Positions 1 through 13,590 of a stretch of 64,000 nt of DNA are shown here, piece after piece (position 1 is the first letter of the stretch; each line of letters begins with the position of its first letter). Position numbers and translations under genes: made by a program. The notes under the pieces were generated by a model. It was given only the letters and a program-made list of their open reading frames with translations, was not told the DNA's origin and ran no database searches. Source of the DNA: Carnegiea gigantea (lineage: Eukaryota > Streptophyta > Magnoliopsida > Caryophyllales > Cactaceae); assembly GCA_029747015.1 (NCBI GenBank), contig JAKOGI010000542.1:108501-172500 (forward strand). The letters are read 5' to 3'.

Positions 1-1140
1 TCATTTTGTTGGGAGATCTGCAGAGCAGGGTTGGGGCTAACAGTATATATACGGATCTTGAAGTCAAATTCGGGGTTGTTGAATTTATTTGGGTTAAAGG
101 TATGTTTTTTGTGTTACCCTTTCGATCTAGTGTCATTTGTGATTTGAGCTCTTTATTTAGGTTTTTCAATTTTTGTGGAATTTATTTAGGTAAGAGCATT
201 ATCACCATCGCCATTTTTGTCGAATATTTTTAGGGTTGTTGAACCGCCAATTTGCTAATATTTTTCCTTCCATGCATTAATTTTGTGTGCAGATCTGCAA
301 AGTAGGGTTGGGGCTAGCAGTATATCTACGGATCCTGAGGTCAAATTCGGGGTTGTGGAATTTATTCCGGGTTGTAGAGAGATGTTTGGGATTGAAATGT
401 TGGGCTTTTGAATGGGGGGGTCTCGGTAGTGATGTATAGGTTTAACAAAAAGATATTGTTCTTCCAGAAACCCTAACTATATAAAGCATGCTATCATAGA
501 TGAAACCCTAAGCTCTCACTTCAGAGACTCCTCCTATCGTTTTTGGTTAAAGGTATGATTTCTATGGGATTTATTCGGCGTTGTGGCATTTAGTTGGGTT
601 AAAGGTATGATTTTCATGCTACCCTTTTGATCTAGTGTCGCTTGTGTTTGATTTGAGCTCTTTATTTGAGTTGTTCAATTTGTGTGGAAATTATTTGGGT
701 TTGAGCATTATCATCATCGTCATTTTAGTCGCATTTGCTTTTGTGGTTTCAATTATTAGTTTCATCTACTATGCCTTATCTATGTAGTAATATGGATGTA
801 TGTGCTTCTATGTCTATGGCTTTGATCCTTGAGATTTTACATATACAAAGGAAGACAACATGTTGTTGAGTGGACTGGATGTGTACCTGTTTCATTGGAT
901 TCGGAGCATTCATTATGGGACAATTCTTTGGTTCAATATTTCTGATTTGCTATAATATAGACAAATCTTTGGTTATAGGTGTGATTCTTGTGGAATTTAT
1001 TTAGGGTTGTGGAATTTAGTTGGGTTAAAGGTATGATTTTTGTGCTACCCTGTTGAGCTAGCGTCGTTGGTGTTTCATTTCAGCTCTTTACGTGAGTTTT
1101 TTAATTTGTGTGGAAAGTACTGGGGTTTGAGCATTATCTT
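1..1140. repeat. Diverged block repeats, non-coding
   Basis: Two kinds of block recur here. A block starting near the phrase AGGGTTGGGGCTA is found at about 18-90 and 300-365. A second block of about 130 bp, running from GGTTAAAGGTATG to TTTGAGCATTATC, is found at about 98-205, 600-715 and 1022-1138. Copies differ by substitutions and small indels, so the duplications are not recent. The only open frame (6-233) is short, with no recognisable protein similarity, and I do not call it a gene. Confidence 0.7.
468..511 (+). promoter_or_regulatory. Candidate promoter: two telo boxes around a TATA box
   Basis: AAACCCTAA occurs at 468-476 and again at 503-511, and TATATAAA lies between them at 478-485. 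Telo boxes next to a TATA element are known from promoters of plant ribosomal-protein, snoRNA and other translation genes. Pyrimidine-rich sequence follows (510-545). No coding exon could be recognised downstream, so this may be a promoter fragment trapped in the duplicated block, or may drive a non-coding RNA. Confidence 0.35.
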
Positions 1141-1569
1141 TTTAGAAACTACTATTCTTATGGCAATCACCTGTTCTTGGCAAAATGTGTGCAAGTATTT
1201 ATGCATTTATGTGTTGTAGGATTGTTCTTGTTTGTTCTGGGATAACTTTTCTGTACCCCATGCATAAGTGAATTGATCCCAATTTGATAGTTCTGTTCAT
1301 GCATTCTGTTTTGCCTTCGTTGGAACTGCAATTTTGAGCCTAAATGTTGATTGTTGCGGGCATTATCTGTTGTAGGTAGAATTTGTGGAAGTATTTCTGC
1401 CCCTTCGTATATTATACGATTGCTCTTCTTTGTCCTGGGTCATCTCCTCTTTACCCCATGCACAATTGCTTTATTGTTTCATAATTTTCGTAGTCATGTA
1501 TGTATAATGTTTGTTATAGGACATCTCTTTACCCTGTGCATAATTGGTTTTTTTAAATAATTTATGTAG

Positions 1570-2811
<1,242 letters not shown>

Positions 2812-2989
2812 AAAGTCAAATCGACCAAAAGAGAACTAATTATACCACATATGTGGAAATATTAAGAAACCAATATTCCTATGGCCATCATCTGTTCTAG
2901 GCAGAATGTGTGGAAATATTTTCTGCCTTCTTATGTGTTACAGGATTGCTTTTGTTTGGTTTTCATACCACATGCGTAGTTTTAATAAT

Positions 2990-3935
2990 TTTGGTAGATA
3001 TAAGTCGTTTGGTGGGCAAGAGGGAAGAGGGAAGGTATTACATACCTACAATGTGATGGGCAGAGCGGTTTTAAGTTTCTCCTCAATGCTATAATTTTCA
3101 CGTCAACACACAGTTCAAGGTGGCTTTGTTGTGCGCCCAGTCTGTATTTTCAATCAGTTGTGTAAAGGTGTAAAGTAAAAGTATGTTGTGTAAAGTCAGA
3201 ATATGTGCACATCGTCAATGATTTGAGCGTGATTAGAAGGGGGAATGTAAAGCATACCTGGAGTGTTATGGGCAGAAGTGTTTTTGTCTAATCTGCTTAT
3301 GGTGAATTTCTTGTTGAAACTGGACCCTCAACACGTAAAGTAAGATTATGTTGTGTAAAGTTAGAATATGTGCACCTCATCAATGATTTGAGCATGATTA
3401 GAAGGGGGAAAGGAAGTGCATACCTGGAGTATTATGGGCAGAAGTGTTCTTGGCTAATCTAATTATGGTGTCTTTCTTGTTGTAAGTGTACCCTCAACAC
3501 GCAATTGTTGGCAAGTTATGGTGTCCTTGTTCGGCTCCCAATCTGCATTGTCAATGAATGGTGACAAATCTTAATATGTGCACTGAATCAATGTTTAAAC
3601 TATGATTACCATGAGATGTCTAAGTACAAAGATGCCTGCTGATTTGTATACTACCGGAGCCAAATAGGTAGCAGCAAGTGTGAGGATTTGTAAAGTTGGA
3701 ATCTGGAGGAGGATGGGCAGTGTTTGCAGATGTAGTTTTAGTTTAAGCTGTTGAGGATGGATGTGATTTACACGAATTGTGCAATGTGGGCAGTTTTCGC
3801 CAACGTGGCCAGCAATAAAATGTTTTTTTTTTGGGGCTTTCAATTTGATTTACAGGAATTGTGCAATGTGGGTAGTTTTCCTAACGTGGCCAGCAGTAAA
3901 ATGTCGGTTTTTTTGTTTTTTGTGCGTACAGTTTA
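2990..3935. repeat. Two further tandem duplications, non-coding
   Basis: A unit of about 160 bp, containing GAATATGTGCAC and GATTAGAAGGGGGAA, occurs at about 3189-3350 and 3353-3510, with a weaker relative near 2995-3090. A shorter unit of about 95 bp, containing GAATTGTGCAATGTGGG and AACGTGGCCAGCA, occurs at about 3755-3822 and 3848-3903. Neither encodes a recognisable protein. Confidence 0.75.
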
Positions 3936-4044
3936 TGGGGTACTGGGGTTCTGCAAATTGGGGGGGCGGTTGTATGACCACTATAAATTTTGGATTGAAG
4001 TTCCGGCGAGAGTGCACCAAATCACAGCAAATCTATTTTCCTGA

Positions 4045-4800
4045 AAAATCAACTTATTACCCATTTTAGCATTTATAGAATAAAGATTACTAGAATTTAT
4101 ACATATATTTTTTTTTTCTGTTTACTAGTTAAGTTTTAATTTAATTACATTTGGAAAAAAAAATAAATGGTTGAGATTTAATGGAGACACATGTATGGTT
4201 GATATCTTTTTACTTATGATGGTTGTCATATAATGACAACCATTACAGGTTTTTTCAATGTACACGATATTTTTTGGGTCAATAATTTTCAAACTTACTG
4301 AAGCCATTAGGTGGTATAAATTATAGAAAATTATTAAATTGAGATTTTTAATGTATTAAAGTATATTATAATCAACTAATATTTTTTATAACAATTGTAA
4401 TATTTTAATTTTCATTAACAATCAAAAGATTATGGTAAACCAAAAATTTATATGACATAATTTACTTATAAAAATTAATGGCAAAAATGATTTCTAACAG
4501 TATCATTTATTACTAATCAAGAGCAATATAATAAAGAAGTTTAATGGAAATTTTAATGTTCTTTTCCAACAGTCATATTGGATATTTCTAAAATTATAAT
4601 CCTAATTTATTTGAATGCATGAAATACGAAGATAGAGTTGCCTATGTTATATATGGGATTCTTGGCAAAGTCAATTAAAGACACCCCCCACAACCCCCCC
4701 CCCCCAAAAAAAAAAAAAAAAACCTTTGGATTTAGGCTTGCGCTTTCTAGGTTATGAAAAATTACGATGTGTAAAAAGCTAGAATTGAAATGCTTTGTTT
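4045..4800. other. AT-rich sequence without recognised content
   Basis: AT-rich intergenic DNA. A C-run followed by an A-run lies at about 4683-4720. No coding, RNA or transposon signal was seen. Confidence 0.5.
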
Positions 4801-4803
4801 TAT

Positions 4804-4965
<162 letters not shown>

Positions 4966-4978
4966 GCCTATGCCTTTT

Positions 4979-5152
4979 TCTGTAACCCCTTCTATGGGGC
5001 CCCCACCCCTCCGGAGCGTATACTAATATGCTGAATAAGTGCAAAGTAACTTATGTGCATTTGAGCTTTTTTCTATAACCCCTTCCATGGCCCGACCCCT
5101 GCGGGGCATATACTGATATACTAAATAAGTGCAAAGTAACTTTTGTGTATTT
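4979..5152. repeat. Tandem duplication of about 100 bp between microsatellites
   Basis: The unit TAACCCCTTC...GCAAAGTAACTT occurs at about 4982-5052 and 5076-5143, with about 10-15% divergence. Both copies contain ACCCCT next to a GC-rich patch, then TATACT and AAGTGCAAAGTAACTT. Microsatellites flank it on both sides. No function is apparent. Confidence 0.75.
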
Positions 5153-5157
5153 TATAT

Positions 5158-5226
<69 letters not shown>

Positions 5227-5240
5227 TATGTAAATATATA
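5153..5240. repeat. (AT)n microsatellite
   Basis: Nearly uninterrupted AT dinucleotide repeat, broken by TAAT at about 5168 and 5218. Confidence 0.9.
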
Positions 5241-5985
5241 TATGTAAAAGTGAGTTCTAACACTGCAGTCACAACACGTGTTCTCCGAAGCATTTATTAA
5301 GATTTTATTTAAAAATAAAAATTTAGACAATATGTGATTTAAAATCATCATAATAAATAGTGTCTTTTTAACTACTTCAATGAGGAAAGAAGGAAATACA
5401 TTACAAATATTTTAATATTATTATTTCTAAAAATTTAAATTATAAGATTAATTATAATATTTCTAAAAATATTTTAGCTAAAATTTTAAAACAAACCATG
5501 CGTAGCACAGATTTAAGGGCTCGTAATTATATAGAAGATCAACCACTGTAAATATATTAACAAAATAGATTTCGAATTTCTATATAACATGATGTGGAGT
5601 TATCAGGTGGAAAATATCACCTTAAAGATAAAGAAATTTTGATGATAAAAAATAAAAATAACCAATTCAATGATAATATATCAATATATTGGTTTAGTTT
5701 TTGTCAGTAGAAATAAAGTTTTTATATAAAAAATATGGATATTAACTACCTAGATTTATCAAATATTATTCAATATTTATTTGTAGTGGTAAGGTATCCA
5801 AAGTTCCAAACCAACACTTTTAATAAATAAGTTAACAGCAAACATAATCAATTAAATGTGGCCTCTATATATTCTTTATTGGAGCTACAGCTACTGCACA
5901 TTAATAAAGCTCACAATTTCTGAATTTCTTTAGAAACAACAAGCCCCCCCCCCCTCTCAAAAAAAGAGTTTTTTTTTCCTTTTTC
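5241..5985. other. AT-rich sequence without recognised content
   Basis: Intergenic, AT-rich, ending in C-runs and pyrimidine-rich sequence just before the LINE. Nothing else was recognised. Confidence 0.5.
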
Positions 5986-5989
5986 TTTC

Positions 5990-8216
5990 AAATGGGCTTC
6001 GACAGAGTGATCCGATCTCTCCCTACCTGTTTCTGTTTTGTACTGACGGGTTATCGGGCCTAGTGAGGCGGGCGGTTGAACGGGAGGCAATTCATGGGTA
6101 CCGTCTTTGCCCTAATGCACCTGTTATTTCTAATTTGATGTTCGTGGATGATACTATAATTTTTTGTGGGGCTTCTCTTGCTCAAGCTACTGCTGTCAAA
6201 CAACTGCTCGCTAGTTATGAGAATGCCTCTGGTCAGACTATAAATTTATCTAAAACAGATGTCTCTTTCAGCTGGGGGGCTCCACCCGAACGTCGTAAAC
6301 TAATTACCCTGGTTATGGACATTCATGAGGTGTTGGCTCACGAGAAATACCTCGATGTCCCAACTCATGTTGGTCGTTCAAAGAAGAGTCGTTTTAATTT
6401 ATTGTTGACGGTATTAAAAAACGGTTGTCGGGATGGATGGATAAATTGGTTTCCTGGGCGGGCAAGCAGGTGCTAATAAAAGTTGTTGCTCAGGTGATCC
6501 CAACCTATGTGATGAGTGTGTTTAAATTTTCTAAGGAATTATGCCATACTATTCAATCATCTATCAACCGTTTTTGGTGGGATCACAAGCAGGAAGACAA
6601 AAGATTCATTGGATTAGCTCTAAGTCACTTTGCAAGAGTAAGGAGGATGGAGGTCTTAGTTTTCGAGACATGGAAACTTTTAACGATGCCCTTTTAGCGA
6701 AATAGTTTTAGGGGTTGCTGAAGGATGGTTCTTCACTAGTGGCTTATTTACTACAGGCCAAGTATTACCCGAACGGGGATATTTTTCAAGCATCTTTGGG
6801 GGATAGGCCTAGCTTTACTTGGCACAGTATCCTGAGATTTTGGGATGTGATCATTCGTGGCTCACGATGGCTTGTTGGTGATGGCCGCTTGTTGAATATC
6901 TAGGACGACAGGTGGCTGCCCAAGCCAAATTCTTTTAGACCCATTACACCATGCAAAGAGGCCTTCACCAGCTCAAAGGTGAGTGACTTGATTGATCATA
7001 ATAATGTGCGCTGGCGTGAATCACTTGTAAGGGATATCTTTCTTCCATATGATGCGGATTGTATCCTGAGTATTCCCCTTTGTGGTTCATGGCCCGAAGA
7101 CATGCTAATTTCGCATTATGATACTCGGGGCATCTTTTCTGTTAAATCCACCTATCATATGCTCATCGATGATAGTCATGCAAACTGGGCGGGTTCCTCA
7201 TCCCCGGCAAAGGATGCATGGAAGGTGCTGTGGAAGTGTGTTGTCCCTCCTCGGATTAAGTTATTTGTATGGCGGGCTTGTGCTAGTACACTACCAACGG
7301 CCACCAATATTGCAAGAAGTATCCCAGGTTCTTCTATGGCGTGCCCTGTTTGCGGCCATGCAGAAGAGTCAGACGTCCATGCTATCTTTGAATGTCCTTT
7401 GGCTATCCAAATTTGAGATGGATGTGGGCTTGACGAGAACCTATGGGTGTCAAAATATAGATCACTAAGGGATTGCTTGGAAAAGCTTTACATATCTCTT
7501 GACTGTGAACTACTTGATATTTTCATGGCGGTCATGTGGGAATGTTGGAACGCTAGAAACCACTTTATCTTTTGGAAGGCGGATACTAACTTGGGGATTC
7601 TAGGCTTACGAGCTATCGCTTTTGTGACGAGTTTTCATGAGGCTCAAGAACGCAAAGGACTCCCATCGACTATGATCCACCCGGAGCTATGGAGACCCCC
7701 GGCTCAACGATGCATGAAGCTTAATTATGATGATGAGACAACCCAGGGATGGGGGTTTGTGCTGAGGAACCACCTAGGCGATGTCGAGCTGGCAGGGGCA
7801 AAGCATGGTCCTGGGTTTGCTGGGTCTCTTGTCGAGGAAGCGAGGTCGTGTGTGTTTGGGCTCAAGTGCGCTTTAGAGATGGGCATTCGCAACATCGTTG
7901 TTGAAGGTGATTGCCTTGTTCTGTTCGAGATGCTCCGATCCGGTTCCATCCAGGACAATGCGGCTAGTCTTCTTGTTAGTGAAATTCTTGCTTTTGTTAG
8001 ACACTTTGATTTTTATTCATGGTCTTTTGTTAAGTGAGGGGGTAATATGGTAGCTCATACTCTTACTCATTGGCCGTCTCTATGCTTTGAGGGGAGATTA
8101 TAGGAGGTTGATGTCCCGGAGGACATTTTAAATCGGACATCAAAAGATACGTATGATTTCATTGGTTCCAATATAATATAGTACCCACCCCTTTCTTTGA
8201 TCAAGGGGGGAAAAAA
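5990..8216 (+). mobile_element. 5'-truncated L1-type LINE
   Basis: Only the 3' part of a plant non-LTR retrotransposon is present. It starts inside the reverse transcriptase, just upstream of GLRQ-DP-SPYLF, and runs through the zinc-finger RVT region and a C-terminal RNase H. The end lies near TTTGATCAAGGGGGG followed by an A-run at about 8190-8216, the typical tail position. Loss of the 5' end is the usual outcome of incomplete target-primed reverse transcription. I could not see a clear target-site duplication. Confidence 0.88.
5997..8092 (+). pseudogene. LINE ORF2 remnant (RT, zf-RVT, RNase H)
   Basis: In a full LINE this polyprotein copies element RNA into DNA. The catalytic palm motif FVDD is at 6141-6152. 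The frame then shifts: RT thumb from about 6425, and from about 6715 a third frame that includes the zf-RVT region with CPVCGHAEESDVHAIFEC near 7340-7394. The RNase H domain begins near 7710, but the usual Asp-Gly-Ala start is replaced by KLNYDDE and part of the first strand seems lost. The later acidic residues in VEEARSC and VEGDCL are still visible. In-frame stops lie after WSFVK (8035-8037, a likely CGA to TGA change) and after AIQI (about 7414). At least two frameshifts are present, so it is dead. Confidence 0.88.
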
Positions 8217-8604
8217 GCTCAACTTTACCAATTAATACCTACATTAACATCTGCATTTCGACTTCGGTATAACCAAGAAATGACTTTGGACTATTCATTA
8301 ATCGTCTTTCCCTTGGCTTTGTGCAGAATCTACTATTTTTCAATTGAAAAAACAAAGAATCGATTGCACGATTACGGGGCCCTGTGACCATAGCCCATTA
8401 ACCCAACGTCCTTCAAGGTACGCCAATGGCCCAATATATATATACATATTTTATTAATGTACACGTTGGAATTATTTTATTTTATTTTTGATACAATAAA
8501 AGGCCCACCTGCTTGAATTCATGTGCAAGGCGTGCGACGGGTGACACAAACTTCATCTGATCCAAAAGATGCGTTATATCCTTTTTTTTCCGGGTGTGTT
8601 TGAC

Positions 8605-8937
8605 TAGATCTGACAAATGGTTCATTTGATTCGCGGATTAATTGAGTTAAGTTTGAGTTAGGTCATATTTTGGGTTAAGTAACATTTCAGATCGGCTCAA
8701 TTTAGGTCGAGTGAACTTCGATTCGGGTCGATTGCGGGTCAATTAATTTTTGGTCCAATACGCTTGTTATACAAAAACAAGCAACTTTGTAGGAAATTTC
8801 GGGTCGGCTATGATTTGGTTCGTATCAATTCAGGTTTCGGCTCGACTTTCGGGTGAACATATTTCAGACGTCGGATTGGGTTTGGTTCGAGTCGTTTAGT
8901 TCGGGTTTTGGATCTCGAGTCAATTTTGTCATGTCTA
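8605..8937. mobile_element. hAT-type MITE, family A, 333 bp
   Basis: The left end reads TAGATCTGACAAATGG. The right end, read on the other strand, is TAGACATGACAAAATTGAC. These match the two ends of the 341-bp element at 46806-47146, which has a perfect 8-bp TSD. Inside are degenerate copies of a GGGTCGGGT-like motif. Flanks TGTTTGAC and CAATTGAG agree at only about half of the eight positions, so the TSD is eroded. No coding capacity. Confidence 0.72.
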
Positions 8938-9056
8938 CAATTGAGCATGCTAGCTGGCTAGGCTAGCAAAACGAAGGAACAAATTGGCTCAGCTCTTTGG
9001 CCGTACAGAGCCCAGGAACATCTGTTACGTCCTCATGAAGAATTTTAGCCAAATTA

Positions 9057-9665
9057 GGAACTGTTTTTTCGTGAATAAATATTCTCACTCCACTCCTTCT
9101 CATTCATTCCCCACTCTCTCCTACTTTTTTTCACTCCTTCCCACTCCTTAAAATAAATACCGCTTATTCCTACCCCTACCCACTCACACCCATTTTTATT
9201 ATTATTTTTATTATCAATATTAACAAGTATTATTGTTGTAATTATTATTAATAATAATAATTTTTAATATTAATAATAATCATCATTATGGTTAATTACG
9301 ATTTTTTAATTAATTAATAGTGATTTTTAATTATTAATTTTTGTTAATTAATAATAATATTAATAGTAATTATTTTTTGTATTAATAGTAATTATTATTA
9401 ATGATCATTATTAATTAATTAATAATAATATTAATAAAACTATTTTTAAGATTAACAATAATATAAGTAATTATCAATCATTAATTAATTATTAAATAAT
9501 TATTATTAACAGTTATAATTATTATTTATTAATAATAATTATTATCATTCTTAATATAATTAATTATTATTTTCACAATTATTAATAATTATTAATATTA
9601 GTAATCAGTAATTTTGATTGTCATTAACAATAATAATTATTATTATCAGCAGCAATAATAATTAT

Positions 9666-9699
<34 letters not shown>

Positions 9700-10946
9700 T
9701 ACAATAATCTTAATTTTAATATTAATAATAATAATTATTATTATTAAGAAATTTTATTATTCTTATTAATATTATTAATTATTAATTATCTTATTATTAA
9801 ATATTATTGACATTAGTAACTATTAATTATTATTATTTTTTTGTAGCAATTATTAATTATTAGCATTATTGTTAAAAGTAATGATAGTAATTATTACTAA
9901 TATTAGTAATATTATTATATTATTACTAATATTCATTGTTAAAAATAATAATCATTAGAATAATTATAATTATAACGATACTAACAATATATATTATTAG
10001 AGTTACTAATAATTATTACTATTAATATTAATTTTAATTTTAATATTAATATTAACAATTATTATGATTACTATTAACATTAATAATAATTATTATTGTA
10101 ATTATTATTATTTATTAATATTAATATTAATATTAATTATTATTGATTCATTATTATTTTGATTATTAATTAAAAAGTATTATTATTATAATTATTATTA
10201 TTAATTATTTAATTATTAAATAAAAATTATTAATATATAATTATTAACATTAATTATTGTTATCATTAATATTAATAATAATTATTTTTCTTAATATTAA
10301 TAATAATTATTTTTATTATTTTGAATTATTATTAACATTAATAATTAGTGATTTTGGTTATTATCAATATTAATGTTAGTTATTATTATTATTTAAGGGT
10401 AATATTTATTGTTATTACTAATATTGGTAATAATTATTATGGTAGTTAATACTAATAGTTGTTAATAGTAATCATTATTATAATAATTATAATAATCATT
10501 ATTACTATTACTATTAATAATTAATAATTATTATCAATATTAATATTAATATTAATATTAATTATTATTGTTATTGTTATTGTTATTATTAACAATTATT
10601 AAGATTATTATAAATATTAATAAGAATTATTATTGTAATTATTATTGTTAATTATTATTATTAATATTAATTATTATTATTACGATTAATTATTATTTTT
10701 TATTAATTAATGATTATTATTATATAATAATTAATACTTATTCTTATGTTACACAAATTGTTAACATAACTAATATCAATACGCCCGCTACATTCCCCTC
10801 TTTCTCACTCCTTCCCACTCCTACATATAACAAACCACGCATATCCACTTCCACCCCACTGCAACCCACTCCCACCCTTCCTCTCCACTGCTTTTCCGCT
10901 TCTCTTCATTCCACATCCGTAGTAGATCCACGAAAACAATAGAGCC
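9057..10946. mobile_element. PIF/Harbinger-type MITE with expanded AT-rich core
   Basis: The left end is GGAACTGTTTTTTCGTG, preceded by TTA (9054-9056). The right end on the opposite strand is GGCTCTATTGTTTTCGTG, with TCA (10947-10949) outside, a near match to a TTA target duplication. Subterminal sequence (CTCCTTCCCACTCCT near 9140 and 10813) matches, in reverse orientation, the subterminal motif of the element at 17298-18736. The core is ATT/AAT repeat. The ends are eroded, so the boundaries are inferred. Confidence 0.55.
9185..10750. repeat. Long degenerate ATT/AAT trinucleotide block
   Basis: About 1.55 kb built almost wholly of TTA/ATT/AAT words, with runs such as (AAT)n at about 9668-9700 and interspersed changes to AAC, TTG or GAT. 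G and C are almost absent. It ends abruptly at the CT-rich subterminal regions of the enclosing MITE. This looks like an aged expanded microsatellite. Confidence 0.9.
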
Positions 10947-10949
10947 TCA

Positions 10950-12160
10950 GTGAGAGGGACGGAAAGCCTAACAAAATTGCTGAATAGCTCCTTGATTAAC
11001 CAACCAATCTGCGGTGCGATTCACCTCATAATAACAATGCTGAATTCTTATTACAGTCAAGCCTCCTAAATGTAGGAGTTGCTTACATTTCAGTATGAGA
11101 CGAAAGTGAGAAGTTGGGTGAGGTAGGTTGTAAGTTAAAGTGGGTTAAAGTTGGTATCTTTTATTGAAGTGGGCCTCTTGATCGTTCCCAACTTTTTCCA
11201 ATCCTTCCTAGTGATTTTTGATCTTTCCTAATCCTCCGCAATCTCCTTCAAGATTTTAGTTACTTTTTTAACGTTGTCCAAACTCATTTTCAACCCTTAC
11301 TGACATTTCTCAACCTTTCCTAAGTCTTTTTCCAATCTTTTCGAACTTTTACTAATTCTTTCAAAAAATTTCAACCATTCGCACCTTCTTCAAATCTTTC
11401 CCGGTTCTTACCAATCTTGTCATATTTTTCAACAAAAAAAGTGGGTCCTACATCAACCATTTAAAGTGCAAATGAATTTCAAGTTCACAATATTGGCCCT
11501 TGAATCTTGTGGGTTGACATCAAATTAGAGTTCAAAACTTTTTTAAGTTCAAATTAAAATTGCACAATATTTTAAAGTCAAAAATACGCCATTTGGGTCG
11601 GACCATCTAGGCAAGTTTGTTTCGCATGCCCGTGTGGCACCAAAAATTTCACTTGATATAATAATTGATGCACAACAACCACTATAAAATGAAAAGATCT
11701 CACCCGTACATGTGTCCTCACCAAATCTCTATCCTTCATTTTTTTTTTCTGCATTTCATTTTATGAAACTGAATTTCAAAAGTTCAAAAAATATTTAAAT
11801 AACTTGAAGAAATTCAAATTAATAGAGAATCATTTGGTTTGCTTGATTCATCAACCCCCTTATTATAAGAGAATTAAAATTGACAATTAAATGAAGTCCT
11901 AATTAAGCGAGCCCTTCCCCATCAATTATTGCTGGCCTAAAGGTCGGCGAATAGCAAACCCTAGTTGCTTGCCCTTTATTGTTCCAGTCATGTTGCCCCT
12001 TCCTACATTAATTCCGGCAACTAAGAAGTGTCTCCCCCCGGCCCCCCTCCAAAAAGTCAGTTTGGCATATAATTTCCAAGCTCCATAGCTACCGCTTCAT
12101 ATTTCTCGTCAAATCCCCAGCTCTTTTACTCCAGCATCGAACAACACAAAATTTAAACAA
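10950..12160. other. Intergenic, with a CT-rich degenerate minisatellite
   Basis: Between about 11185 and 11430 a 12-20 base pattern of the type CCAATCTTTTCCAAC is repeated with variation about ten times on the plus strand. The rest is ordinary AT-rich sequence. No gene or element ends were recognised. Confidence 0.45.
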
Positions 12161-12163
12161 GTA

Positions 12164-12410
12164 TATTGGGAGTAGATCAAATTTGAGGAGCATAATTAGC
12201 TCCTTATAATTAGCACCTTAATTCCTAGAGTTTCCTATTTTTGTCTCTTAGTTAGCTTCTTAATTCTTGTGAGATTTGATATATTTGTATCCTTAATTAT
12301 TATAATTTCCTACTTTGTAACACAATAGCTTGTACATAATATCTTTAAACATCAATGAAATTAGATGACTGGGGCAAGCAGTCAAGAGAACCTTCTCACC
12401 TAAAGCTCCA
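12164..12410 (+). repeat. 5' LTR of the copia element
   Basis: Begins TATTGGGAGTAGATC and ends AAAGCTCCA. It matches the 3' LTR throughout. The pair GATTTGATAT and CTTTGTAACACAA...TGTACATAATAT probably carries the transcription and polyadenylation signals. Confidence 0.9.
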
Positions 12411-12418
12411 ATTTGACA

Positions 12419-12430
12419 TGGTATCAGAGC
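12419..12430 (+). promoter_or_regulatory. Primer binding site (tRNA-iMet)
   Basis: TGGTATCAGAGC, complementary to the 3' end of plant initiator tRNA-Met, eight bases after the 5' LTR. Confidence 0.92.
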
Positions 12431-12491
12431 CCAATTAGACATAATTCGCTTCCAGTTTGTCTATCTCCTCACTAGTGATTTTTTTTCATTC

Positions 12492-13590
12492 ATGAGTGAT
12501 GATAAGTCGAAATCAACACCACCAGTCATGGACATTAATGACCCGCAATCCACTTATTATTTGTGCAGTGCCGATCACCCAGGAAACATAATTTCGCTTG
12601 TGATTCTCAACAGGGAATATTATGCTAACTGGAATTGCACTATTTCAAATGCCTTAAAATCAAAAAATAAGTTTGGCTTTGTTGACGGGTCTTTGACTAA
12701 GCCAGAAAGCAACTCACCAGAGGTTCATGCCTGAGAGAAATGCAATTCAATGGTCATAGTTTGGTTGTACAACATAATCGACAATAATTTACACGGATCT
12801 GTCGCGTCTGCAGAGAAGGTGAGTGAGATCTGGACTGACTTGAAGGAACGTTACTCTCAGGGTAACGAAATTAGAGTTCACCAATTAAAGAGGGAGATTA
12901 CCCTTACAAGTCAAAGCACACTATCTGTGACAGAGTATTTCACTAAATTTAAAGAGTTATGGGATGAATTAGGGGCTCACCAGTAGATTCCCACTTGCAA
13001 ATGCTTGAAGGATTTCAACTTTAGCAAATTTCAATTAGCAGAGAAGGTTCACCAATTTCTCATGGGGTTGGATTTAAATCAATTCGGTGTAGTCAGATCC
13101 AACATTCTTGCTCTTGACCCTCTCCTAAACCTGAACAAAGTATATGCAATGGTGCTTAGAGAAGAAAGGTAGCAGAAAATCAACAAAGAATCTGAGCCAC
13201 GAACACCCATTGAAGAGGCAACTTTCAAGGCTTCAGCCACTAATAGATCACGACCGGTAACCCGACCAAGATGCACCCACTGTCATAAACTGGGCCATGA
13301 AAAAACCCAGTGTTTTGAGCTTATCGGGTATCCGGCTAACTGGTAGAACCGACGGTAAGGGCGGGGGCAAACTCGACCGACTCCACCGGCGCAACCTAGG
13401 GAAGCAGCCGTGACGGTCGCCGGAGCAGGATCACTCGCCACAGGACTGGCGTCCCACGCTATAATACAGGGGGAGATTGGAGAAGCTCTCGATGACAAGA
13501 GAGATGGAGCAGTGGGTACGGGGCTAACCCCAGCTCAGATTGAGGCTTTTTTGCACTTTTCAAGGAGAGGGAGAATAAAAGTCAATTGAG
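12492..13590 (+). pseudogene. Copia gag remnant
   Basis: Would encode the capsid-nucleocapsid protein that packages element RNA. The start codon at 12492 follows the primer site. The N-terminal copia gag region (NREYYANWN, then WTDLKERYSQGNE) covers about 12490-12985. The zinc knuckle CTHCHKLGHEKTQCFELIGYP lies at about 13273-13335 with all Cys/His ligands present. In-frame stops occur at 12732-12734, after ELGAHQ (12985), near 13170 and after the knuckle (two). One frame is otherwise maintained from 12492 to about 13587, so the damage is mostly point mutation. Confidence 0.88.

Noticed and set aside
4979..5152. CRISPR-like array of spaced repeats
   Set aside because: Only two diverged copies, no regular spacers, plant nuclear context.
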